From the NCBI GenBank assembly GCA_030549205.1, contig JAUKTV010000006.1, positions 1,258,501 to 1,322,500 of the forward strand: 64,000 bases of DNA, written 5' to 3'. The position numbers were made by a program, and so were the translations under genes. This document shows positions 46,671 through 57,500 of the stretch, piece after piece (the first letter of the stretch is position 1; each line of letters begins with the position of its first letter). Source of the DNA: Apiosordaria backusii (lineage: Eukaryota > Ascomycota > Sordariomycetes > Sordariales > Lasiosphaeriaceae). The notes beneath the pieces are model-generated. The model worked only from the letters and a program-made list of their open reading frames with translations, did not search any database and had not been told where the DNA came from.

Positions 46671-47949
46671 TAGAGACATCCTCGCCGGAGCTACCATTTA
46701 AACTTTTCAGAGCTACCAATATATCCTTTAACTATAAATCTACTTTTTATATAGAAAAACAGTTTTAAAAACATTATACATATATTTTTAATAATTTAGT
46801 AGCTATTAAACTAGCCTACTTTCTATATAGTAAATTGGTACAAATAGCACCCTAAAAAATAACAAAACTACTACTAGAACCACAGGTGGAAGGACTGGGC
46901 TGAAAACAAAAGTATAAAATAAAGATAATATTATAAGGTAAATATAAAAAAAACAATATAAACTTTAAAGTTATAGAAATAACATAGGCTTACTTTAATT
47001 AAAGGGCTAAAAGTAGCCTTAAACTATAAAACTAATAAGTTTAAAAAGAAAAGGAAGTTTATTAATTATTTTATTTAAAATGCTAATTTAAGATATAAGT
47101 AATATATATATTTAAAGACCCTTAAACTCTTAAATTCCTTAACTACCTATACTTTTGAATTTAATTAACTATAACTTATTTACCTTAATCTATACTTCCT
47201 TTTATATTTAATATTATTAATAAGTAAGTAAATATAAAAAAAGGAATAAATTATAATTAAAATATTACTATTAATTTATTAAAAAAAAACAAAAATCTAT
47301 TATAAATTACTAATACTACTCTTAATTAAATTAAAAACTCTATTAGTCCTAATTAATATATAAGTTTTAAAATAAATACGATAATATAATTTTATTATAT
47401 AATAAGTATTAATTTAATCTATAACCTTTATCTTCTACTTTAGCTCTATTCCTTTTTTTTATACTTCTTTTAATTCCTTACTTTCTTTTATTTTCTTACC
47501 TTTTTTATATTTCTTTTAAGCTTTAATTAACCTCTTTACCTTTTCTTTTTATTTTAATTAAAGGATATTACTATAATTAAAAACCTTATTTAAATTCCCG
47601 GTACTTTAATTATTTTATTAAACCCTATTTTCTTATTTTTATTATATTTAAAGTTTTTTGCTTTATTATTTTTATCCTTTTTAAAGCTTTAATTTTATTT
47701 ATTTTATCTTCCTCCTTTATTACTTTTTAATATTTTTAATTTATAAAGCTTAATATATAATAAAGGATAAAGTTATAATTATATTTAATTATAAATGTTA
47801 AAGGATATTTTTATAAATTATCTTTTTTAATAAGGTATTTTATTAATGCTTTAAGGTTTTTAAAATCGTTAACTTTTTATTCAATTTTATTATAAAGTAA
47901 TGTCTCTATCTCTCTGAGAAGTGGAGCTTCTAAAAAAAAAATTCTTTTA

Positions 47950-47969
47950 CAACGCCATACCCGGCGTTG
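47950..47969. repeat. GC-rich hairpin inside AT-rich block
   Basis: CAACGCC and GGCGTTG are exact reverse complements separated by six bases. It is conspicuous because the surroundings are nearly all A/T; it may mark the start of a less-mutated LTR-like segment. Confidence 0.5.
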
Positions 47970-48249
47970 GTTCTCTTTACAGTTGATCTAGTATGCCACT
48001 TAAACTGCCTAAGGCTACCGTTATAGTTATATAGTTATTATATACTTATTATATACTTACTATATAGCTAAACCTTCTACCGTTAAGTTCAATAATAAGC
48101 TTGTATAATGACATTATAGCCAAACCTTTTAAACACCTCCTTTATACTGAATTACTTATAACTATGCCGATAACTCCCTTACCAGCCTATATTAAAGCCA
48201 GACACTAATACCTATATAAGGTTAAAAAGGATCCTATTCTTCTTCTTCC

Positions 48250-48322
48250 TCTTCTATATTACTTACTATATTACTCTTCTATATTACCTACTATATTCCT
48301 CTCCTATATTACCTACTATATT
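48250..48322 (+). repeat. ~22-bp tandem repeat, three copies
   Basis: The unit CTTCTATATTACCTACTATATT recurs three times with small changes, upstream of the Gag relic. It could be part of an LTR or leader. Confidence 0.6.
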
Positions 48323-48439
48323 AAGACTTAATTGACTACTTATAGTATTAAGTATAGGTCTGTCCTATATAACTTAATAATTAAAAAATAGCACTAATAT
48401 AATAGTAGTATATAATTTACTATATTAAAAGCCTATAAG

Positions 48440-48785
48440 TATAAGATCTCGAGGTTAGATAATAGCAGTTACTTCGAATTTGCCGATATTATAATAGCTA
48501 TATTAAAAAAAGACAGTAAAAAATAAAATAAAAGCCTTTTCCTTACTTAAGAGTTAACTATATATACCTTCGATACTTTATCTTCTAAATAATATACTAA
48601 ACTCTATCGATTTGGATAGGATTTAATCGATCTTAAAGTAAACCAGTAGATTAATAGTAAACAGAATTGGAATAAAGCATTCGAATAGAAGGATAAGGTA
48701 AAAGCATAGTTAAAGATATTAATTATTATCGCGGAAGTAATAGTGAAAGACAAGACGGCCTGATAGGTAGCCAGTTAAATACCTA
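48440..48785 (+). pseudogene. Copia-type Gag fragment, RIP-decayed
   Basis: The plus-strand frame reads ISRLDNSSYFEFADIIIAIL and later QNWNKAFE, LKILIIIAEVIVKDKTA, broken by TAA/TAG at sites where Gln or Trp are expected. The LDGSNYxxW...W.......KAxxxI spacing is that of the N-terminal part of Ty1/copia Gag (DUF4219/UBN2). It suggests a second retrotransposon reading to the right, whose pol region is the unreadable AT-rich stretch to 52990. No partner LTR could be matched by eye. Confidence 0.5.
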
Positions 48786-51700
48786 CACTAAATAACCTGA
48801 AGATACTACTATTATGTTGATCGTAAGCATCTATGTATCACGTTTTATGTATATACCACCGAACCTTAAGTTATTATAAAGTAATTTATCGTTATTATTT
48901 TATTAATAAGCTTCTTTTAAGGTAATTTAAGAAGTAATTTAATAAGTACTTTAATAGGTATTTTAATAAGTTATTTTTTAAGTTTATTATAAGGTTTATT
49001 ATTATTCTTTATATTCTTTTTAAAATTAACTATTCTGTTACTTTTATTATCATTATTATTATTACCGTTATTATCTTTTTAATTAAAATATGCTTTATTA
49101 TTCCTTTTTTATTTTAAAATAAAGATAAGAGTTATTTTTTAAAGATTAATAATAAAAAGATATTATATTTTATTAATTAAAATTTAACTTTTATTAAGTA
49201 GTATTTTTATAATATTAAAAGAAGACGCTTTATTATATTTAATAATATATTTTTTAATAAATTATTAAAGATAATATTTAAATATTACTTTAATTAGTTT
49301 AAGTTAAGATTATACTATGTTTTTTTAATTATTTTTTTAATATAAAAATCTTTTTAATATTAAATAAAAAGATTTAAAAGTAAGAGTTTTATTAAAGAAA
49401 GAAATAATAAAAGAAATTAAAGTTTTTTCTAATATTTAAAAATATTATATTTTAAAAAAATATGTAAGTAAATTAAAACTTATATACTATACTTCTAATC
49501 CTTATATTATTTAATAATATTTATATATTAAACCTCTTTTACTTTAAATATATTATAATAAATTAACTATTATTTTATAATATTAAAGAAGGCAAAGTTT
49601 TTAAATAAATCAAAATACTATATAAACCTAGCTATTTAATTATAAATATAAAGAATTTAATAAAAACTATAAAAGTTAAAAGATAAAATTTAAAAGTATT
49701 TTTAATCTATTGACTATTTAATTTAAAAACTAAAAATATTATAAATTATAAAAGAAAAAAGGGATTAAAAGGCAATTTAATAATAGGAATTAAACTTTTA
49801 AAAGCTAAATTTTGATATTATAATAAAAACTTATCCTTTTAATTATTCTTTATAAACCATTAGTCCTTTAAGGTTTCAAAAGTAAAGGGCCATTTCCTTT
49901 TATAATATATTATAGAAAATATTAAAATTAAAATATAAAAATAGGTACTTTTAAAAAAAATAATAGAAAACTTCTTTTATAATTTAACTTAAAGATATAA
50001 CTAATTTAATTAAATTTTTTTAAATAAATAGAATAATCTATTATTATATAGTAACAAGAATAAATAAAGTAGGATTAAATTATAAAAGGGATTAAAAAAA
50101 GATAAAAAAATAAAGATATAAAAGTAATAAAGATTATTATTATCGAAAGTTATCTCTTTTATTAAAATAAGTTTATTACTATATTTAAACCTTTAAATTT
50201 TTGTTAATCTAACTTTATTTAAATCTAGTAGATTTTATCATTATAAATATAAATAGTATTATTTTTAATCTATTAAAAGAAAATAAAGTCTATAAAACTA
50301 TTAATTACTATTATTAATAAAAACTACTTTAATTAAAGAAAGGATATAGTATTTATAATTAAAATAATAGTAAATAAATTATAAAGTAAGTTAATAAAAA
50401 AGATAATTTTATAAAAAAAAAAAAAAAGTTTAAAAACATAGAAAAACCCTTATTTATCTTTAAATTATACTATCTTTATCTTTTTATAAAAATAATTATA
50501 GGCAATTAAAATTATATATTATTTAAAATCCTTTATATTCTTAATTAAAATATAATTAAATTATTAAGTAAGTGCTTTTATTTATTAAACTAAAATTTAA
50601 TAAGGTCTTTATTATTAATATTACTATTTAATTTTAAAATACCGTTAATAATTAAATTAAAAAAGAAATCCTAATATTAAATAAACTGATTATTTTATTA
50701 TTTAAACCTTAATTAAAGCTTTTAATTTCTTTCTTTCTTTTTTTACCTTTAATCTTTAATTCTTTATTATAGTTATTTTTATTAATAACGCTAATATAGT
50801 AATTTTAAACGTTACCTTTAATTTAAAAATTATAAATTAATTATTATTACTTTTAAATATTAAAAAACTTAAAATATAATTATAATGCTTCTTTTATATT
50901 TCCAATGATTAATAGACTAATTAACCTTAATATTTTACTTAATTCTACTGCTTTTTTACTAAATAAATATATTTAATTTCCTTATTACTTCATTATTTAA
51001 AAATTTTATACTTTAAAAGTTATAAATTCTTTAAAGGTTAAAAAGGCTATATTTATTTTATATATTATATATTAGGATATTAAAATATATATAATAAAGT
51101 ACGATCTTTCTAAAGTCTATACTTTATAGGTCCTTCCTCTTAAATTAACTACTTTATAAATCCTATTTTTTAAAATAAAAATAGACAGTATTATTAAGAA
51201 TTAATTTATTAAAAATAAATAACGGTTAATACATTAAAATTAAAATACATTATTAATTAAAAACTCTAAAAGTAGCTTTGCTAAAAAATACGCTTCTAAA
51301 GTATATAAAAGACCTTATTAACTATATAGTTTAATAGTTTAATTATTTAATATCTCTAATTAAAGTAAGATTAACTAAATAGTATAGGAATTATATCCTT
51401 TATCGTCAATATATTAATAAATATTATCAAATAACCATTATAGTTAAAACCTTTAAAAGACTATCGATTAAAGCCTACATAAAGTACCCTTTTATAAAAT
51501 ATATTTTAAATCTTACTTTTAATAATAACTACTATAGCAATTATTCCTAATTTATAAAAGGTTATTTATAAAGAACGGTTAATTTTAAAGATAAGATATT
51601 CAAATATAAAGTAAAGTTAAATAAAAAGGCTATTAATTTTAAAGTTAAAATATTAAAAATAATAAAGTTTTTATTTAAAATATAAAATTAAAATTAAATA

Positions 51701-53399
51701 ATAAATCTTTAATAATAATAAATTCGGAAATTAATTAAAGAAAAAGGGTTAAAAGAAAAGAATAATCCTTAATAAAAAAAGAAAAGAAAGAATAAATATC
51801 TTTTATAAATATAATATAACATCGTAATAATTTCCTTTATTTAATAAAAATATTTCTCCTTTAATTATATTACTTTAATATTAATAATGTATAAAGAATA
51901 TAAAGAAATATAGTTTAAATATAGCTAATACTATTAATAAGAAGTAAATATAAGCTAAATATAAAGTAAATATAAAAGAAATACTATAAAATATAAAGTT
52001 AATATAATAATAATATAAAAGAATAAATAAAGAATATCCTTTTTTTTAATTAAAGTAAAAAGAAAAATTTAAAAATAAAAAAAAGATCGAAAATATAAGG
52101 TAATATATTAATTTAATATAAGAAAATAAAATACTTTCTTTTTTCTCTTTAAAATTAGTAAGTTAATTAAATTCTATTTTTATAATAACTATTCTAAATA
52201 AAAAATATTTTATTAAAAGCCCTTTAACTTCTTCCCCTTTACTTTTATTATTAATTTTATATTTATCTTTAAAATCTTATTTATAAATATTACTTTATCT
52301 TCTATTACTTTTAACCTTATTATCCTTTTATTAATTACCTTTAATTTTACTTCCTTTTTTACTTTTTTTAATATTTCTTATATTATTTCCTTTTTTACTA
52401 ATCCTTTATTTATTTCTTCTTTTTTATTTTTTACTTTTACTTCCAATTAAAACTCTATATTCTTCTTATTTATATGTATTTTATCTAATATAAAAAACTT
52501 CTTTACTTTATTAAATAAAAAAAAAATTTAATAAGTATTTTATTTAAGGTTTTTAAAAAGTAATATATATTTCTTTTTTTTACTTATTCTATTTAAGAAA
52601 ACCTATTTTACTGAAATTACAATTTCCTTTTTATATTTATATTAATTTTTTTTACTAGATTATATTAATATTAAGTCTCTTTTTTTAATTATAACTTCCA
52701 TTAACTTTGATTTAAACTTTTCCTTTTTATTTTTCTTTATTGTTTATTTTTATTCTATTAACCTTACTTTTCTTACTATTATATTTAAGTTTTCTTTCTT
52801 TACTTTTAATAGTTTTATCTTCTTTTCAATTAACTCTATTATAGCTTTTCTCCTTTAATCTTTCTTTAATCTATTTACCTTAATCTTTTTTTATTTAATT
52901 ACTTTTTATAATGGAACGTCGTTTTTAATATTTATAATTAATAAAAAACTATATATGAAATAAAATAGTATATACTTATAAACCTTTTTTATTATTACTT
53001 TATTTACTCCTGTGGGCCTCCCACCCTTCCGCGAGGAACCACGCAGCCACATTAAACACGGTCTGATATCAGCCGATTAGTCAGTCGACCACAACAAGAA
53101 GTACAATCGACAGCACCTTTGGATTTTCAGAACGGACATCGCATTTTCCTCTGCCCCTACGGTGACGTGCCCCGACGCGAGCTCCGCCACGTCGAGCGAC
53201 ATCTCCAGCGCCCCTATAGCAAAACAGGCGCCCCAGTCTCTCTTGTGAGGACATGTACAGAATGAAATCCATTTTGCTCCAAACTGTGAATTGCTAAGAA
53301 GAAAACATCGGAGGCTCGCCAGCACCGACAAAGGGTATAGCAACACAGACATCGCAGCCAAACCCCTGACCAAACGTTCTTTCGCATTGTCACCACTCC

Positions 53400-54522
53400 T
53401 CAGCCGTTGACATAACCGTCCTTGCCGATCGTCTGCTGTACGACGGCTGTGAGGCGCTGCGACAGCGTGCCATACGGCTCAAATGCGAGCCGCCGGTGGG
53501 AGATGACCATTCCGAGCCGAGATTGCGTGTCCGTGTCCGCGGGCGGAGGGCGGGAGGGGCGGGAGGGGCGGTCAAGCTTATCGAGAAATTCGGGCGAGAT
53601 GTTGCTGGTGTAGATGTGTAACCATGTAGTATCGCCTGGACTGGTGACTAGGAGCATTTGCGAGGAAACATTGGTCGCGCCGCCGAACAACTTGTGCCTG
53701 GCATCGTCGTCGTTGATGTTGTCCCTATCCCGATCGCCGAGTCGCTGCCCTTGCGCCTGCTTCTGCGCAAGCGCGATAAGGAGCGCGACAAGGTATGGAT
53801 CCTCGTAGCGGTTGTTGGGGGTAAGAAGTCGTAGTTGCTTCTGGATGTAGTGGAGGTCCTGCGGGTTAGGAGGACCGAGGTTGTTCGAGCGGCGGGACAG
53901 CTTGATCCGTCGATGTCTCGCGAGCTCGGCTAAGTGGAGGTAGCCTAGCTGAGCGAGCCCTCGACGCGGGGACGGAGATTGTGAGGACAAGGCGAGGTAC
54001 TTGCACGGCAGATTGGCGACGACGCGGCAGGCAAATCGGAAACGAACTTGGTCTCTGGAATGACGGGCGATCGGGATGGTCAGCGAAGTTTGTTGTAGGA
54101 AAAGCCGAGATTGTTTTAACGAAAAAAAGTGGACAAACTCACCTGTAGCACTCGAACTCTTTTAAGAGTTGGGTAAGACTCCAACACTTGTCGTGAAGGC
54201 GTTCGGATGTCGCAAGGCAGCGTGCTTTGTTGGTATCGCTGTACTGCTCTGCAAAATGGCGCTCTACCCAAGTCGCCTTGTTGTCGTTGCCGATACCTGA
54301 TTGGTTATGGGTTGGGGAGGGAAGAACAGTCGTAGGTGAAGGAGGCGGGGAGAGAATACCGTCATCCGAGAACTCGCAACCTAAGAGGCCGAGGTGTCGC
54401 CGTGTCCAGAGTAGCGGATGAACAAATAGCCGCTCGCGGGGATATGCGGAAATCAATTCAGAGATTGAAAGAGCGCTGGGATATGCCGTTTTTTTAACGT
54501 TTGTCGCAGTCGCGGGCTTCAT
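53400..54522 (-). CDS. Hypothetical protein, fungal lineage-type
   Basis: Two exons, 54522-54143 and 54054-53400, around an 88-bp intron (GTGAGT...CCAG), give 344 residues. The junction reads KEFECYR-DQVRFRFACRVVANLPCKYLAL without a break. Ordered parts are LISAYPRERLFVHPLLWTRR, a helical middle including NRYEDPYLVALLIALAQKQA, and a beta-rich end (LLVTSPGDTTWLHIYTSNIS and LEFLDKLDRPS-like). I recognise this as the style of a fungal protein family present in many copies in some ascomycetes, with no known function. The start MKPATATNV (54522) is chosen over an upstream in-frame Met (54681) because the extra residues look non-coding. It sits right at the edge of the AT-rich block yet shows no RIP damage. 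Confidence 0.65.
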
Positions 54523-55368
54523 GTTTGCGATGCGATATTGAGCTGTCGTTGGTTGGGGTTGGCCAACATTGTTTTCACGCACTCGCACAGGAGCTGCCAA
54601 GCCCCAGTCACATGATAGGCCCGGGAGGTTGTGGCGCGTGTATACGTCTTGGCTGACTTGACTCTGGCTCGTAGAACACAATATCCAGTTCAGGGGGGTC
54701 GGCCATCTTGCATCCGGAGCATCGCCACAGCAAGTCCATAAATGGATTGAGCTTTGGACAGCGCCTGAGCTGCATCGTGACCGGTACTATGGTAGTATCG
54801 AGCTTCCATCCGAGGCTGAAGCATGGCGATTGCTTCTAGCAACTCGTGACAAAGTATCAAAGAAAACTAGACAAATGAGATGATAGATATATGCAATTGA
54901 TCTGCAGCCCCCAACCGACAAGGACTGTTTAACTTCTTTCGGCTGGCCTTTCGCCTTCTCTGTTCCTCCCCTATACCTTAGTCGGTACACGTGTTTCTGC
55001 AGTTGTGCCTGCTTCGACAAACAAGCCCGGTCCGGGGACGGCCCCCGATATCTGGGCTTTTCGCGACCATCCTGGAGTTTCTGTCAAACGACCCCTGTCC
55101 GGGTGTCTCTGCCAAACAACCCTAGCTCCTCGGCGGGGACCCGATTCTTGTCGGGAAAGTAGGGCGCCGGACCGAGCCAGAAGCTGCCATCGGCAGGGGC
55201 CTCGAAAGTGGGCTGCTAGAGGGGTGATAACCAATAACGGATCTTTGCTGAAATACCGGTTTGGTGGCTTGGAAATAACCGCCCAGCCCCACTTCCCCAA
55301 CAGATCTGCTAAAGGGTCTGGGTGTTTCCGCAGAACGACCCCTGTCTCCGTCATGCACGGGTGCTGTA
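54523..55368. other. Intergenic with short dispersed repeats
   Basis: No supported gene. A GTTTC-(T/C)-G-x-C-A-(A/G)-A-A-C-GACCCCTGTC-like segment occurs at about 55078-55098 and again at about 55324-55346, hinting at a small duplicated element next to the MITEs. Confidence 0.4.
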
Positions 55369-55603
55369 CACTCCAATCCCTGATTGTTCGTTAGCGCGCG
55401 GCCGCCCCACAAGATAAACTTATCTTACCTCAACAACCACTATTTTTTTCGGGAAAAAAAGGGTATTACTGAATTTAAGCTGGCTATTAGTTTTACTTTA
55501 TCTAATTTTCTACATTGTTGTGGCTTTTCTGAGGCAAAAGCTGTAGTCGTTTAAAAATAGTGGCCCGAGCGCCCGCGCTAACAAACAATCAAGTATTGGA
55601 GTG
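55369..55603. mobile_element. MITE-like element 1, TA-flanked
   Basis: 235 bp bounded by long terminal inverted repeats: left arm 55369-55409 begins CACTCCAATCCCTGATTG, right arm 55561-55603 ends CAATCAAGTATTGGAGTG. Arms pair over about 41 bp with a few mismatches and an indel. TA lies directly outside on both sides (55367-55368, 55604-55605), as in Tc1/mariner-type insertions. A second inverted word (CCACTATTTTT / AAAAATAGTGG) lies further in. There is no coding capacity, so it would depend on a transposase elsewhere. Confidence 0.8.
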
Positions 55604-55636
55604 TACTAGACGTTGATTTGCGATAGCTTTAGCGTA

Positions 55637-56066
55637 CACCTACTCCAGGGAAATAAATCCTAGCGCGATACAAGCCCCACAAAATTGTCGGGGGGAATGT
55701 TGATCTGTGGCAGCCACACACGCAAGGCCAGATTTGAAGTCACTTTTCTAGCAATTTCTATGGCAGGGGTACCTCTTAAAATGGGTGGCCAGTGCTACTC
55801 CCATTGCTCAACACCACTCCTTCTCACCATCACGTGACGCCGGACCAAGCCGACCATATTACCACACCAACAAACCACGTATTCAAAGACAATACATGCA
55901 CTGGATGATATTGGAATATCAATAATGTTGAGATACTTGGTTTTATATAGGAAAACAGGTCTTTTTTAAGTACTGGACCACCAAGGTAATTTCGATAAAA
56001 TCCTTCTTGTCATACCCTATTTGGTTAGTAAGTCACACGCTAGGATTTATTTCCCTGGCGTAGGTG
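55637..56066. mobile_element. MITE-like element 2, TA-flanked
   Basis: 430 bp with 28-bp terminal inverted repeats (55637-55664 and 56039-56066; left begins CACCTACTCCAGGGAAATAA, one mismatch). TA dinucleotides flank both ends (55635-55636 and 56067-56068). Starts only 33 bp after element 1. The arms differ in sequence from element 1 and from the Fot1-like element, so a different family. No ORF of note inside. Confidence 0.8.
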
Positions 56067-56395
56067 TAATGTGTAGCCGAGATAGGAAGTTTTTTTTCTT
56101 TACACATAAGCCACATGCAGTGCGAAACTTTTTCTCCCTATCGGGTCTAATGCGTCCCAGCTTGCTTTTGGAGGGCGTGCGTCGTTTGAAGACGTCCCAT
56201 TCGCTCCTGATGGTCTCCGGCTCGAAGCGGCAACGGTGCAGGACCGGATATTTGAAACTGTGCCAGCACACTGCACCATCACATCGGTCACAACGGCAGT
56301 TTGCGAGGGACAATACTCGGGTCAAGCATGTACAGGCTCCGTTCTCCTCACTACCCTCAGCCGTTAGTCTACTAGCTAGCTCCCATGCGGCTTAC

Positions 56396-56439
56396 GCCCT
56401 TTCTTCTTTAGCCCTTTCTTCTTTAGCCCTTTCTTCTTT
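56396..56439 (-). repeat. 15-bp tandem repeat, three copies
   Basis: GCCCTTTCTTCTTTA is repeated three times (last unit ending TTCTTT), just downstream of the BTB pseudogene's stop codon. Confidence 0.75.
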
Positions 56440-56468
56440 CTCGAGCTTGCCACACTCCATATATCGTC

Positions 56469-57500
56469 CTACCGGTCTTCCAACCCAACGCCGCGAATGC
56501 TATCGGCAATGTCCTCCAGTGGATCTGCCAGCAAGCCACACAGAGAAATTTTGCATGCATTATATATCGGATGCCAGTCTTTGCTGGGCGAACGCAGTCT
56601 CCCTATCTTGGTAATCATGTCCGAGACCGAGACGCTACTGCCTGTAGCGTCGCCTAGGCCCGAATACCCCCCGTTATGCATTTGCTTGCTGAGAGTACCG
56701 AGGAGCATCGAGCGATACTTAAAGGAGCACCCGGTTTTGTCTTCGAGAAGATCTTGCTTGGTCTGCTCTAGTACGTTGACGAGCTTCGTAAAGAGTTTCT
56801 CCTTACGTTAGTTCACTTTCTCTGGTATTTTAAACGCCATCAGTTATATAATAACCAAGTAAAGCTTAGCCTTAGGGTTCTGTAGGAAACTCACTAGAAA
56901 TCTTATCCGGTATTGACAAGCCAAGCGTCCGGAGCTCCTCTAGGCTCTCTTTGACCGCGATTTTGGTAGCAGACTCCAAAATCTTAACAATTCTAAAAAC
57001 AGACGAAACACATATCTAAAGGATCAAGTCCCTCTCGTAACAAGTAGGGAGCGAACTGCGCAAGGGTTCGATCTAAACCGAAGCAAAAAAGTGCAACGCA
57101 TTATAAAGTTTATAATAATCTACCAGCACTGCAATTTTATAAAGCATCTCGAGCGTAATCGTATTAGGGATAGCTTTAGTATAGCTATAGATCGCATTTA
57201 GGGTAATGCTTAGCGCCTCGGGATCCCAGCCCTCAGCGTTAATGTTATGCTCTCCATTACTATTAACGATTTCTCCTCTTAAGCTTTCCTTCCAGGCTTC
57301 TATCAAAGCAGTCTTAAAGACCCGGGAGGCTTAGATTAAGCTCTTTAAGTAGACCTAAAAGAGGACGGGGCTGTCCGTACCGCTATTAACCGCCAGCTTA
57401 GGTTCCTCGATACCGCCGGGCTGATCCTATACCGCGAATGGACTGTTAGGGCTGGTAAGGGTAATGACGGTGTCGCTGATATCTAAGAATGTATAGGTAC
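56469..57500 (-). pseudogene. BTB/POZ-domain protein, RIP-killed
   Basis: The minus strand reads FLDISDTVITLTSPNSPFAV, a gap with a stop, then VFKTALIEAWKESLRGEIV, EALSITLNAIYSYTKAIP and LEMLYKIAVLVDYYKLYNAL, the order of a fungal BTB/POZ domain. It continues through LRSSLPT, LESATKIAVKESLEELRTLG to an intron-like gap near 56790-56890, and a final exon (KYRSMLLGTLSKQMHNGG ... DIADSIRGVGLEDR) to the stop at 56469. In-frame stops near 57430, 57350, 57330, 57072 and 57027 are TAG or TAA where Trp or Gln are expected, and His-to-Tyr changes fit RIP. Fungal BTB proteins of this type are large families, often lineage-specific. The 5' end is unclear. Confidence 0.75.

Larger units (their letters stand above)
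45640..52990. other. Extremely AT-rich RIP block
   Basis: About 7.3 kb of TA-dense sequence with almost no CpG and no usable ORF, sharply bounded near 53000 by normal sequence (CTCCTGTGGGCCTCCCACC). Islands with more G+C occur at 46670-46700, 47900-48060 and 48180-48850. The composition and the recognisable Gag relic indicate one or more RIP-destroyed retrotransposons rather than a regulatory or centromeric element. Confidence 0.7.

Noticed and set aside
46671..47909. ATAGAGACAT / ATGTCTCTAT inverted pair suggesting a 1.2-kb DNA transposon
   Set aside because: Only about 10 bases pair; the sequences diverge at once on both sides and no target duplication is seen.
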